From Apostichopus japonicus (taxonomy: Eukaryota > Echinodermata > Holothuroidea > Aspidochirotida > Stichopodidae): a stretch of DNA of 64,000 nt. The notes under the pieces were generated by a model that did no database searches, was not told the DNA's origin, and saw nothing but the letters and a program-made list of their open reading frames with translations. The stretch spans positions 20,210,898 through 20,274,897 of the forward strand of contig NC_092577.1 of assembly GCF_037975245.1 (NCBI RefSeq), written 5' to 3'. The position numbers and the translations under genes were made by a program. Shown here in pieces: positions 20,341 to 33,084 of the stretch (the first letter of the stretch is position 1; every line of letters begins with the position of its first letter).

Positions 20341-21077
20341 GACACTTTCTTGTAAACACGATATCTCAACAATTGAAGCTTGTATGTAACTCATACTCTT
20401 CATATGGGTAACCCATATTAGGAAAAAGACTACTATTGTTTTTGGTGGAGGTCAAAGGTCATTTGAGGTCACCAGAGGTCAAACTAAACCAGAATGAAAA
20501 CATTTCATGGTTCCTTGCTGCTGTTCATTAGTTCCATTCATAGGGAAATTTCTAACAAAGCCCTAATACAACAACAGTAATTTATGCTCACAAACTTTTG
20601 TTGCCAAAGTAATGCTAAGCCCTGATATCAATTGCAACACACCTCAGTGTGTGAAGACTATCTACCATTATCATCATACCAAGTTTGACGAAATTCCGAC
20701 TAGTAATAGTAGCCAAGTAATTGCAATTTGGAGTATTTCACATTTGACCCCATGACCTCATTAATATTCATGAAATGAGCACCAACATCAACAGGGTTAA
20801 TCTACTTACTATGGGCCACCCACTCACCAAGTATGGTAATGATTGGTCATTCCCTTGTTGAGTTATTGTGCATACAAACTTTTCATAACGAAATAATGCT
20901 AGCCCCCCCCCCCCCCCTTATAAACATGCATGATATCAATTGCAACACACATCAGTGTGTGGAGACTATCTACCAATATCATCATACCAAGTTTGACGAA
21001 ATTCCAATAAATAGTAGCCAAGTTATTGCAACTTGGGAGTTTTTCACGTTTGACCCGTGACCTCATTAATATTTTTT

Positions 21078-22830
21078 AACTTTGACCTCGTATAACTTCG
21101 CACACGAAGGTCACATTGGGGTCAACCTATTGTCATTTATGATCAGAAGGCACCTTTGACATCTGAAAATAGCATCGAAACTGTAAAATCCCCAAAACAC
21201 GAAAAGGTCACCAGAGGTCAAATTGAGGTCAAGGGTCACCCAGATGCGGGTCGACAACTGGATTACATTGAAGCAACTCCCAACCTTAACGGACAGTTCG
21301 TTCTCAAGTTATCACAAAAATACTAGTTTTTTATCATTAAATGACCTTTGGTGACCTCGGATCACATGACCGTTAAGTTTCAAAATATTCCCCTATACCA
21401 TTTGCAACTTGTCCCAAAATATCAACCGTGTCACACCTTGGAACTGAGAGTTATTGCATTAAATGTCTTAAAATTAACTTTGACCTCGTATAACTCCGCA
21501 CACAAAGGTCACACGGGGGTCAACCCATTGACATTTATGATCAGAAGGTACCTTTGACATCTGAAAATAGCATCGAAACTGTAAAAATCCCCAAAACATG
21601 AAAAGGTCACCAGAGGTCAAATTGAGGTCAAGGGTCACCCAGATGTGGGTCGACAATTGGATTAAATTGAAGCAACTCCCAACCCTAACGGACAATTCGT
21701 TCTCAAGTTATCGCAAAAATACTAGTTTTTTATCTTTAATTGACCTTTGGTGACCTCGGATCACATGACCGTTAAGTTTCAAAATATTCCCCTATACCAT
21801 TTGCAACTTGTCCCAAAATATCAACCGTGTCACATCTTGGAACTGGGAATTATTGCATTAAATGTCTGAAAATTTACTTTGACCTCATAAAACTTCACAC
21901 ACAAAGGTCACCTGGGGTAAACCTATTGACATTTTTGATTGGTGAGACGTGAATATAGCATCAAAACTGTAAAAATTCAAACATTTTTTTCTTTGCCCAT
22001 TTTCTCACCGAAAATACTAGTTTTTTAACATTAATTGACCTTTGATGACCTCGGATCACATTACCGTTAAGTTTAAAAATATTCCTCTATACCATTTGCA
22101 ACTTGTCCCAAAATATCAACCTTGTTACACCTTGGCCCTGGGAGTTATTGCATTAAATGTCTGAAAATTAACTTTGACCTTGTATAACTTTACACACAAA
22201 GGTCACCCTGGTGTCAACCCATTGACATTTTTGATCGGAAGGTACCTTTGATATCCAAATCTAGCATCAAAACCAAACATTTTCTTTTTCGCCCGTTTTC
22301 TCCCAAACTAAGCACATTTTTTCTAATGTGACCTTTGACCTTTTGACCTTGGTTTCAAATGTAGTTTGATCTGCTGATTCCAAAAATCAACACGACAGTC
22401 TGTACAGCCATCCTAACTCCGACCGAAAACTTTGACCCCATATAAGTTCGCACACAAAGGTCACACGGGGGTCAACCTATCGATATTTATGATCGGAAGG
22501 TACCTTTGACATCTGAAAATAGCATCGAAACTGTAAAAATCCCCAAAACATGAAAAGGTCACCAGAGGTCAAATTGAGGTCAAGGGTCACCCAGATGTGG
22601 GTCGACAATTGGATTACACTGAAGCAACTCCCAACCCTAACGGACAATTCGTTCTCAAGTTATCGCAAAAATACTAGTTTTTTAACATTAATTGACCTTT
22701 GGTGACCTCAGATCACATGACCGTTATGTTTCAAAATATTGCCCTAACCAGTTCACAACTTGTCCTAAAATATCAACCTTGTCGCACATTGGCACTGGGA
22801 GTTATTGCAGTTTTAGTATTTTGGGATTTT
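21078..22830. repeat. Tandem array of about 397-bp units
   Basis: Five head-to-tail units begin with actttgacctcgtataactt or a variant near 21078, 21477, 21876, 22171 and 22430. Units 1, 2 and 5 are near full length; units 3 and 4 are shortened to about 295 and 260 bp. Each carries ggtcaccagaggtcaaattg and tgacctttggtgacctcgg blocks. Confidence 0.85.
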
Positions 22831-22970
22831 GGACCATAACTGACCTTTGGTGACCTTTGTGGGCACCAAAAACAATAGGGTTCATCTACTCACTATGGGC
22901 CACCCACCCACCAAGTTTGATCATGATCAGTCAATCCCTTGTTGAGTTATCGTGCATACAAGCTTAAGCG

Positions 22971-22971
<1 letters not shown>

Positions 22972-23006
<35 letters not shown>
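22972..23006. repeat. CA microsatellite
   Basis: About 17 uninterrupted CA units near the end of the composite repeat. The related copy at 42840-42868 has an interrupted version at the equivalent place. Confidence 0.92.
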
Positions 23007-23008
<2 letters not shown>

Positions 23009-23537
23009 CAACCTGAATACATAGGTTCCTTTGCTTTCAGCAAGGAACCAAAAACCTCTTAAACTGCTTGTTAACACAATATCTTGTAGGAAGGGGTAAC
23101 TTGGAAGGATTGCATACTTAGTATGTAGATGGCCCATATTGTGTAGGAGATCCCTATAATATTGGACGCGGGTCAACAGTCATGTGAGGTCAGCAGATCT
23201 GAGGTGAAAGTCTGAAAATCTTGTGAGAAATTACTCTAAAAGTGAAATTGCGTTAATGTACAAACAAAGCACGTAGATTGCCTTTGGTGAGAACAAAATC
23301 GCTGTGGAATTTCATGCGTGTCAAATTTCCTTTGAGGTCAAGAGAAGCAGTTTTCAGAAAACCCAATCTACGGTACCCAACATCGACCATACTGTCATCA
23401 CATACATGTTTCTGCATTACGATCATGATGCACAAGCTTATATCATTTCGTCGTCCGGATCAGGCATCCGTACAAAACTGTCGCAACGAAACCGGTGTAC
23501 GAGCTGCATTTCGCGTAAGTTGCTGAGTTCCTGTAGG

Positions 23538-24305
23538 CAGGGGCGTAGCGAGCGGGGGGTGTGGGGGGGTGTCACCCCCCCCCCAATAATTTGGTCGCTG
23601 TCGGCAAATTTTGGGTCTGTCGGCAAAAGGAGAAAAGGTGAAGAGAGCGGAAGGGGAAGAAAGAAGGAAAGCTGAATAGAGAAAAGGAGAACGGGAGCTT
23701 CTTCCGTGCCAAATTTGACTTAAAATATGCACCAGATTGCATCTAAGGACGTTTCAAAACTAAAAATTTTCCAAAGGGGAGGGGGACACCCCCTCCCCTT
23801 AGACCCCTCCCCCATTTCAGTCACCAATTCCAGATCCGTTGGCAAATCAGATTTGACTTAAAATATGCACTAGATTGCATCTGAGGACGTTTCAAAACTA
23901 AAAATTTTCCAAAGGGGAGGGGTAGACCCCTACCCTTAGACCCCTCCCCCATTTCAGTCACCACTTCCAGATCCGTCGGCAAATCAAATTTGACTTAAAA
24001 TATACACCAGATTGCATCTAAGGACGTTTCAAAACTAAAAATTTTCCAAAGGGGAGGGGTAGACCCCTACCCTTAGACCCCTCCCCCATTTCAGTCACCA
24101 CTTCCAGATCCGTCGGCAAATCAAATTTGACTTAAAATATACACCAGATTGCATCTAAGGACGTTTCAAAACTAAACATTTTCAAAAGGGGAGGGGAACA
24201 CCCCCTCCCCTTAGATCCCTCCCCCATTTCAGTCACCACTTCCAGATCCGTCGGCAAATCAAATTCTCCACACCCCCCAACTAAAACCCCTTCGCTACGC
24301 CCCTG
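23538..24305. mobile_element. Non-autonomous DNA transposon (hAT-like) with internal 137-bp tandem repeats
   Basis: Terminal inverted repeats CAGGGGCGTAGCG (23538 onward) and CGCTACGCCCCTG (ending 24305) are flanked by the perfect 8-bp direct repeat CCTGTAGG (23530-23537 and 24306-24313). There is no coding capacity. The 8-bp duplication suggests mobilisation by a hAT-type transposase. The interior holds a four-unit tandem array. Confidence 0.92.
23713..24262. repeat. Four tandem 137-138-bp units
   Basis: Units start at ATTTGACTTAAAATAT near 23713, 23851, 23988 and 24125. Each contains agattgcatctaaggacgtt and a G-rich/C-rich palindromic block (ggggaggggg...ccccctcccc). Related blocks occur near 28.03, 28.13, 33.83 and 34.13 kb. 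Confidence 0.92.
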
Positions 24306-24313
24306 CCTGTAGG

Positions 24314-25270
24314 TTCTCTCTGGCCAGTATCTTTGTAGTAAGCAATAAGATTTTGATATGTACTTGGTATGTCGATGATCCATATCAATTAAATAACCCT
24401 ATTGTTTTGGTGAAGGTCAATACAGCCCAAACTGTGAATAACCTACAAACATGGTATATCCAAATCTCTAGTTGAAATCAAAGCCCTAACAAAATTTCTC
24501 CTATGGGCCCGGCAAGGAATCACTAAATCTTTGACTTTCTGGTTTCTTATTTGTTCATTACTAGGCTGCTCATTGCCCTTTTGTAAATGATGTTCTTATC
24601 CTTTAAGAAAAGTGAATAATAAAGAAAAATACCACAGCAGCACGGCTAATAAATGAGCAGTGATGTAAGATGTTTGAATAGCTAACCACCGAACCAAAGT
24701 TCAGCAGGCTGATTCGAAATATACCAATAACAGATGAGAACAATTTGCGGAAGGAAGGAGTGCTTCTAAATAAATCTTCACATGATCAGCTATACGTACA
24801 CAATAATGCACATGTTTTGTAGCATATATAGTCCAATACACCTGTTTTCTCAAAGGTATTCCGTAAGAGTGGGGGGGGGTCTTTAAAGGGGGTGGGGTCC
24901 GATCGATCTTCTAATTGTATGGCTTAGTGGGTCACTAGTTCCCAAACATATTCGAGACGGATGCTCATACCATTTCTGGTTTAGAAGGTTAAAGGTTAAA
25001 GTGCTAAACTGGCCATATTTTCAAACTGAGGCTAAAAATCGAAAGAAACTTGCAGAACTAATAGTTTCTATGGAAAACTTTCCCACCTTCCAAACGAGTG
25101 TGATAACGTCACAGAATCACAGGAGAATGGCATGTCCAAAATATTAAAGTCTTAAGAAAGTCAAAATCTTGGTTGGAACTAAAATTTACATGTGCGGCAT
25201 TCAGTGGAAAGGATATCGACTTCGAAAAGAATTTTCGAAACAAATTATGGCGTTAACCCACACCCTATAG
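24314..25270. other. Gene-less stretch
   Basis: The first part (24314-24540) resembles the GGTCA-type composite repeat (gtgaaggtcaat, ggcaaggaatca). The rest shows no gene or recognised repeat. Confidence 0.45.
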
Positions 25271-25274
25271 GTTT

Positions 25275-25775
25275 ACCATTAGGATGAGCACGGGAAAAAA
25301 ACACGCGTTTAAATCGCCGTTTTCGGTCTGTAATTGCGACGTAAATTCCGAGTTCCAGCCTGTTTCCGTTACGTTTCCACTCCTGAAACTAGTGATTAAG
25401 GTAAGCTTACGACCCAACTTAAACGCGTGAGTTTTCCGCGTTCGCGATGACTTATTTACCGAGTACGCGGTGACCGTAAACGCCAAGTGTCATCCAAATA
25501 CGGTGAAGCTCACTTAATCGTGCGGTTTCAGGGAAGGGTAATCTTTACGTTTCCGGTCACAATTACAACAGATTCGCTACCTTAAACATGACCGTTAATC
25601 TGGAGTTTACGTTTGAATCCAGCAGTAAACTTCTCGCATTGATCATCGTAAACGCCATGATTACACCAATATATACGGAGAAACGTGGTCATCGTAAACA
25701 CATTACTTACGACCAATACAGGGGCTGGGCTTATTCGCCACGTTTAGGGAGTCTTAATCGGGTTTATTAGGCTGA
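25275..25775. repeat. GTAAACG-rich repeat block, copy 1
   Basis: Dense in short variants of GTAAACG/CGTTTAC in both orientations (gtaaacgcc, cgtaaacac, tacgtttcc, tttacgtttg). One end, gagcacgggaaaaaaacacgcgttta, is an inverted match of the end of the block at 38840-39865 (taaatgcgtgtctttttcccgtg), so the two are probably copies of one element in opposite orientation. Confidence 0.6.
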
Positions 25776-27890
25776 GAAATACACGGACCACCTATATCAA
25801 ATATTACATTTGATTTAAAGAAAATTAAAAATAATAAACATAAAATCACACTCGTTTGATTTTCCACTTTTTTATTTATATATTTGCACCTCATCGCATC
25901 GTAAACGTTTATTTGTTATTTTTACACTTATACAAAAATTATGTAAATGAACGAAATACCACTTCTAATGTGTAAATACATCTAAATGCAACTCAATATT
26001 GCTTTACATCATAGTGTTGAATATTCAGCTTTTTGAATACAAAGTTTAAACCTCGAGAAGCCATTTTCCTTTTCAAATTTCAAAACATGCATTATTGTCC
26101 GGAGAATGTTTTTTGATGCCCAAATATTACTCTACCTACATTGTGGCAATTATATACACATGCAACGATTTTAATGCCAGGTGAAAGAAGGAAAAAAACA
26201 AGTAAATATGGAATGTTTCTATTTTTAGTTACTAGTTTGCAAATCAAAACCTCTGAAAACCAGCTACCCACTTGAAGTAACTTAACATATATCAGCAGTT
26301 AAATTGAACCAACAAATTTATGTTTAAAATTCGGTGTGTTTATCCTCAGATGATATAAACGCCTAGGCACTTCTTCCATGATGGTTATCGGCCCCTCGAC
26401 CCCCCCCCCCCACCCAAGCCCGGAAACGGTACCAGCCTCTTTTATGTGGAACGAACTTGACACAGAACACCACTTCCTGCCTCATTTCGTAGCACGCTTA
26501 ATATTTTGTTGCTGCTTTAAATTTTATTTTAATTAACATATATTTTGATATAAAATGCAATGATAGCCCAAACAAGATCTCTAAATTTTTTCCCTGAAAG
26601 TCTGAAATTAACCATGCATGAATAATGAAAGACAAACGTACAAGTACAACAACATTTCGACGACAAGTTATTAGACCTATGCTCTATAGCTATGTCTTAT
26701 TTTAAAATATGATTTACTAAATGATTCATTAAAAATTAATAGAATCATGCTTTTTTCTTGGCTTTTGTTTCCTGAAAATATTTTAAGGATAACTTAATCC
26801 TTAACATTTAATCCCTTGATGGAATATATTAGCTGTGAAGGGACATTAAAAAAGGCTTCCATTAAAGCAAAAGACTAACAAGGAAATAATAATTAATCTG
26901 ACATCTATTATTATGGGCATATTCTTTCTTCCTTGTTGCATTTATCTCAGGCAGGATTTCGTTTTAAAGGTATCATGTAATTACACCAAATGTTAAATTA
27001 GAGAAAACTCTTCTTTATTATACAAAATCGTCCACTGCAACTTGTTTGTATCCGAAACAACCGCGTTTGCTGTTTGTTCCTGGTGCCTCATTAATCAACA
27101 AATGCTCAGGACAGGATTATCCACGTGCAACAGGGGCACGAGTTTAAACGTTGGGTAAAAAATTCAAAGAAATATTCTTATAACGTTACATTATTCTACG
27201 TTGTATATGGTACAAAAAGTTCAAAGAAGTCAAACGAGATGGACTTCGATATGCAGTCTTTACGCTGTTGATCAATGACTGTTTTTATGTGATGTTTTAA
27301 TGTACGTATCATAACCACCGTGGGCAAATAGATGTCTTTTGTGAGCTATACATCCGGCGTTATCCGGTACCAATGTATCTCTATGGGAGCTCCAATAAAC
27401 TGTTTGCCACGGGCCTCCCACAAGCTTAATCCTGCACATCAAACAATGACCATTTTCACCATTTGGAGGGGGGTCATACCTTCATTGTTATTGTTCAGCC
27501 TAATTAACAGCCCAAGTTGGGGCGTCAGTCGGTACGCATTTTAAAGATACGTCTCCTTTCCTAACGGTGGGTATCCTTTTTTCTGGACTTTTCGCTAAGG
27601 AGAACGTCCTTATAAGAATGAGTCCAGCCTCATTTTGTTCAGTCTTTCCGACTCCCAAGTGAACTCCTGCACTACGGTACCCTAGCTCGTTCGCTCTCCA
27701 TGTCAGATTCCTCGGATGACATATACTTAGTTGACATCACTGTACAGTCTGTCTTTTCTCTCCTCTGACCAGTCTATGTTCTTCATTGCGCTCAATCTAC
27801 ACTGAAGTTTCTGCAAACAAAGACACAAGAATAAGTATGAATTAGACATATATAAAGATCAGTTGTCATATAGTTTACTTTGTCGAAAAA
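25776..27890. other. Gene-less stretch
   Basis: About 2.1 kb of AT-rich DNA with a short C-run (26400-26413). No supported gene. Confidence 0.45.
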
Positions 27891-27899
27891 TATACTAGC

Positions 27900-28235
27900 T
27901 CCAACTGTCAATATCTCCAGCCCCCCCCAGTGAAAATGTGGAGGCGCGGAAGTATCATTCCGCCCCCCCCCCCTCCCGCTTCGCAAGTCAGAAAAACCCC
28001 TTTTTCATTTCCAAATGAGAAAAAAAATCTCATTTGGAGCACCAAATTGCATCTAAGGCCAGGTGAAAATACAAAATTAAGTTTACAAAATGGGGTGGGT
28101 GTTGAAGTGTGCTTTATTGCACCAAATTGCATCTGAGGCCACCTGGAAATGCAAAAACTCCCCTTAGACCCCTCCCCCGGGCCGGCCATCAGTCTTCAAC
28201 CCCCTACTCAAATGTACCTTCCTACGCCACTGTAT
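27900..28235. repeat. Fragment of the GGGGCGTAGC-type MITE family
   Basis: Two copies of caccaaattgcatctaaggc-like sequence (about 28040 and 28120), a ccccttagacccctccccc block and a right end cctacgccactg (about 28225). These match parts of the 23538-24305 element. The matching left end was not found. Confidence 0.6.
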
Positions 28236-31110
28236 GTTTCAACGGTTTACAAAGCAGATTTGTTTATGGGTTGGGGGAGGTAGGGGGTACGTGGTCGGGT
28301 GACGTTCACCATCACAAGGTTAGAACGTGAATGTATCAATAACAGTATACCCTGGCAAATTGTGCATGAAACATTTTACAGATATCTAAAAGGAGATTAT
28401 TATATTATTTCTCTCACTGTCATATTTTAACTCTTTAAATTTATCGTTTTTAAAGGAGCGAATGCCTGTACAGGTCTAGGGTTTATATAACGGTGACTTT
28501 TAGTGATTGAAAAATTACATTAATAAGTCTTGGCCTAGTGTTACGTACCGAACAATCCAGTAGCACAGAGAACTTCGTTTTCGTTTTTTTTTTCTCGAAA
28601 GAAGTTGTTCCTTCTCAGCCAGTAGTGCTCGGAGTGCCTTTAATTCTTCCTTCAAATGTTTGCACCAAGCTTTCTGTCACAACATGTGCATACTGCCGCG
28701 GTAGTTCCAACTGTCGCTGCTTCTAAATGTTTTTTTCTTTTTCCAATACACGTATGACATTTTCCTGCGGAACATCATTAAAAACCAGCGACGGATCGAA
28801 TTGAAAGTGTACTTTTATAAACTGGCAACCTTGCTTCCACGGAGCTTTCTGTTACTTCTGCAATAAACCACGAAAGCCGGAATCGTCCATTTTGAATGCT
28901 CTTTGCAATGTAGAACTCGATTGAGGATCAAGTGCGGTGTGAATCAAACCAACGTGTTGCTACTTGTGATACCGCCTTTTACTGATTTCAAATTGCCCGC
29001 TTTCTAGTAAGCCCAGGCTGTGACGTAATTAACTATACTGACTACGTTATTGTTACTAACCAACTGGAGTAGCCAACCAGTGACCTGCAAAGTGACAGAC
29101 AGTAAACTTTATCATTGTGATGTGACCGGAAATTTCACTTGCTTATCTGGAAATGGTATTTATAGTAAGTGAGCAGTATACTTTACTGTTTCGTACATAT
29201 ATTGCGGTGGGTATTTGTGCGTTTCATCGCTTTACGTGCATGATATAGGCCTTGAATATACTTCTTCGAATATCACTTGACGGCATATTGAGAGAAATCG
29301 GCAGAGCAAAAAACGGACTGTTGAAATCTATCTCGACTAATCTATGAAAAAGGATATTGACAATGGGAATCGTAAGAGGAGCATTTAAAACGGGGGGAGG
29401 GAAGGGGGAGGGGAGGGGCAGGGGGCATGTGGTAGGAGGTTGGAAAAAGTTTCGCACAAAATTTAAGCAAAAATTACCTAAATCTCAAATATGGATTTGC
29501 GCCGCTATGACCGACAAAGTTTAGCCGAGGTTTTTTGAAGCCTGACACTGAGTACCGATTGTTCGATATCCCAGTTCCGAGGCTTGTGCCCCCCCCCACC
29601 CACCCACCTGTCCCCGTTTTTAAATAAATGCCCTAAATAGCAATTCTGGACCCGACCATTTCTAAAGCCGCAAAACGGCATCACCAAAGAACCGGCTAAT
29701 TATATTTTAATTTCTATCTCAGGACTAAACTCGGAGGGGGTACATATAGTTGGATAGAAGGAGACATCCACAGATATCCAAAATATGACTCATTTGTAAT
29801 ATTAGATGAATTCTACGACCATTCTGGATCAGTTTAGGGGAAAATGTTGTATCCATGAGATGTCAATGTGTTCCTCGATCACCTAACTTTCCAATTAAAA
29901 TTAACGGATTACATTCTATAACAAAGGCATATGCAATTAAACAGGTTCATAATAAAATTAAGAACGATTCTTTGCATTAACAGTTAAGTTTACCACACAT
30001 TGGGGAACCTGACGGGGGGGGGGGGGCGAGTGGGTGGGGTGAACCACATGGCTGCATTGGGTCCCCAATATAGCGTTAAAGGAGGTCTAATATAAGTACC
30101 CTAATTATTGTAAATGCTCATTTAAACGTCGCGGGTTCTCGGAAGCTAACTTGGCGAAAACAGCAAAGGGAAAACTCGATTGGATTTTAAGTGACAAAAA
30201 TTGTGCGATGCTATGTACTCAGTGTGAAACCTCCAAGCCATAGTTTTTTTTTGTCTTGTCTTCGAAAAGTCTTCAACGCAAAGCGATTCTTTTCACATAT
30301 CAGTTCATGGAAACTGCAATTATTATATTATCATTATGTTCTACTAGTCCATAAATTTGTTAGTACAATCATGGAGGTAAAAACCTCCATCATACAATGG
30401 TACAATGTCCTTTCTACGCTTCTGTAGCTCCGTAGTTAGCATCCAACATTGATATTTCCGAATTCTACGGTCCAGCAACAACAGGCAGCTAAATTAAAAT
30501 CTGTATGGAAGCCGTGAACTGCCGCTTCTAAAACTTGTTTACGATCTCGTGAACTTATGTTAAATTCGGAGGAAACTGAATATAGCAGTTTGTCGATCAT
30601 TTAACCATGCTTTGACTCAGTGATCATATAGCAGCTGGAATCTTACAATAAACAATTAAACAATGTGAAGCGTGTCACAGTGACAATAGCATTTGATATT
30701 TACATGTTATTCAGTATATCACGCCTTTTTGACAGTAATCACAAACACATTCTTGCTATATTTTTCAGAGACCCACGAGTTATCATTTTAAAAGGTTTGA
30801 AATTCTGACACTCTTCAAAATGCGGCAGTACTTAATTTTTAATTTTATTCAGTTCCATATCAACAGCGTAATGATATAGCTACATTCCATTTTTGACATT
30901 CAACATATTAAACATCACTTGTGTATTTAACGTTACTTGATCGAGACGTAGTTTGCAAAAATTTTCAGGAAAATTCGTTTCTTATATATAACTATTGGAG
31001 AATAAAACCATTACCTTGATCCGGCACATGCATATGGATTTCGCTGTGTGTACTACGTATTGTAATGTAGGCGCTCTATTTTTGCCTTTATACGGCACTT
31101 ATGTATGTTT
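28236..31110. other. Gene-less stretch
   Basis: About 2.9 kb without a supported gene. It contains G-rich tracts at 29391-29425 and 30014-30030. Confidence 0.45.
29391..29425 (+). other. Potential G-quadruplex tract
   Basis: Six runs of three or more G separated by one to two bases (gggggg-a-ggg-aa-ggggg-a-gggg-a-gggg-ca-ggggg). The motif is visible; any function is unknown. Confidence 0.6.
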
Positions 31111-31116
31111 ATTTAC

Positions 31117-31152
<36 letters not shown>

Positions 31153-31176
31153 GCCTATATATATATATATATAGCC

Positions 31177-31208
<32 letters not shown>

Positions 31209-31253
31209 GCCTATATATATATATAGCCTATATATATATATATATATATATAG

Positions 31254-31292
<39 letters not shown>
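31117..31292. repeat. TA microsatellite with TAGCCTA interruptions
   Basis: Long (TA)n runs interrupted at intervals by agcc (tatagcctatata). It adjoins the tRNA-derived head at 31343-31416, at the position where a SINE tail would be expected. Confidence 0.9.
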
Positions 31293-31298
<6 letters not shown>

Positions 31299-31342
31299 AT
31301 CGTAATGAGTTTGTAAATCAAGAACAGTGAAACAAACTTCCA

Positions 31343-31416
31343 GCCTCCACCGGGACTCGAACCACGGGCCTCCCGCTCTGTACGCGGACACCCTAACCAC
31401 TAGGCTATATGGACGC
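31343..31416 (-). repeat. tRNA-derived SINE head (pol III promoter A and B boxes)
   Basis: On the minus strand, TAGCCTAGTGG matches the A box and GGTTCGAGTCC is a perfect B box, at normal tRNA spacing. A 7-bp acceptor pairing (GCGTCCA with TGGAGGC, one mismatch) and an anticodon stem TCCGC/GCGGG with loop GTACAGA can be drawn. The T stem is poor, and the downstream sequence runs into an AT microsatellite, so a SINE or tRNA pseudogene fits better than a working tRNA. Confidence 0.75.
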
Positions 31417-32084
31417 TGATTGTATGTCCAGAGGTTCGAAACCGATAGGGAAGGTTTATATGTTTGGGGCTTGCTATTCTGGTTTTAAGACTTGCATGTG
31501 TCTCAAGCATGAATGTATTACGGTACCCTCACAGGATAATACTTCCGTGTCTCAGGTATGCATTTCTTTAATGGAATTATATAACGGACACAGGACAATC
31601 TTAGCTATTATATATTTGCATATAGGTGCGTGATTTTTACAAACACCACACGTGAATATGCCAATTTTTTGGCATAATGCTTATTTTCTCAAGCGATATA
31701 AATTATTTTCGACATTTCCGTAAAAACTAAACTGTAATGAACGTCGTTTACGTATTATACACAGGGACGTAACTAAGGCCTGATGATTGAGAGTGGGTAG
31801 GGGGGGGGGGAGAGATGTAGTGGCTGAAATTCCAACTGGATGGGATTTGGAGCCAGAAAATTCCGACTGCTGCCTTGTAACCCGCAGCCCCCCCCCCACA
31901 CCCTACTCGTCAACGATACAGTCAGTGTCAGTCAGTCAGTCAGTCAGACACTCCATCTTTCGCGACTGCACTTTTGTTTTTTCGGTACATTTGTACCACT
32001 GGCCCTCCACAAATTTATTAATCACTCTGGTTAGCGAGTAAGCAATGAGTATAAGTTATCTGCTTGATAAAAAAAATTAAATTG

Positions 32085-32430
32085 TTCACTTCATTCCAAC
32101 TGAGCATTGGGAATGAAGTGAACAGTTAAACATTTTGCAGAAAAATGTTGAGTTGACGAGATACGATAAGTTGCCAATTAAACATTTTGCAGAAAATTTT
32201 ACAATTGCTCAATTGGGATGAAGTGAACAATTGAACATTTTGCCAAAAACATGTCCAATTAACGAGATAAGATAAGTTGTCACTTGAACATTTTGCAGAC
32301 AATTTTTCAATTGCTCAGATGGAATGAAGTCAACAAGTGAACAATTTGCAGCAAAATGTCCAATACACGAGATATGATAAGTTGTCAATTAAACATTTTT
32401 CAAAAATTGTTCAATTGCTCAGTGCAACTA
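32085..32430. repeat. Three tandem units of about 105 bp
   Basis: Units begin at (g)aatgaagtgaacaa near 32111, 32217 and 32323. Each holds two copies of aacattttgcagaaaa and gagataagataagttgt. The outer parts are more diverged. Confidence 0.85.
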
Positions 32431-33070
32431 AGCAATCCAACATTTTTCTGTTTTTTTTGGGGGGGGGGATAAGATTTTATCTTGTTATTTTAACAATTTA
32501 CTGAAAAATTTCACTTTATGGGCAAAGTTTTTCTTATGTTGATGGTCATTTTAAGCTTCCGTAGAATAGAATTGAGGGTTTTAATTGTATGCGTTGTACA
32601 GTAGTTTATTAGGCATTTTTTTTTTAGAGTATTCAAAATCACACGAAGTTTTGTATGGTGGAGTATAAGAACCGCGAGATACAATTTCTTAATATGACAA
32701 GGAAAACGTGGTAAATATGACTGATTAAAGGTCAAGTTTGACCGAAAATTGTAGGTCACTCACAAATAGCAAGAATTTATGAAAAATAGAGTTCGACAGT
32801 CGGAAAAATTAGAGTGCCACAGTCGGAAATTCCGTACTCATAAGCGTACGTATACAATTTTAATCTAAGGCTGATGGGTACAGTTTCTTCCTCGTTATTA
32901 TCCCCCACTATAATTTTCAGTTGATATATGTAATCAACATATTATGTTAAATTAAAAGTAAGTATAGGTATCATCAACCTATATATGAAATTGATCGCAG
33001 AGTCAATCAGGCGTAATAGATTTAGGGAGGGGAAATTGATTGTGGGGTGAGGGGCTTCGAGTTCAAATAC
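32431..33070. other. Gene-less stretch
   Basis: No gene recognised. It contains a short G-run (32458-32469). Confidence 0.4.
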
Positions 33071-33084
33071 GTATACTCATCAAA

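Larger units (their letters stand above)
20341..23050. repeat. Composite GGTCA-rich repeat element
   Basis: A long interspersed repeat built of modules that recur at 42.46-42.91 kb and, more diverged, at 51.7-51.8 and 55.66-56.26 kb. Shared modules include atttcatggttcc, acctcattaatattcatga, atgagcaccaa, caatagggttcatcta, cccttgttgagttatcgtgc, a CA microsatellite and a terminal hairpin ggttcctttgctttcagcaaggaacc. The TGGTTCCTTGCTG at 20508 and its exact inverse at 23038-23050 form an inverted pair. GGTCA half-sites are very dense, including a perfect AGGTCAAAGGTCA at 20449-20461. Confidence 0.75.

Noticed and set aside
28538-28726. 62-codon plus-strand frame with a Cys-rich end
   Set aside because: No family resemblance and no splice support; probably chance.
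31343-31416. Functional tRNA gene (loop would give anticodon ACA)
   Set aside because: The T stem does not pair well and the sequence continues into SINE-like DNA; kept as a tRNA-derived repeat.
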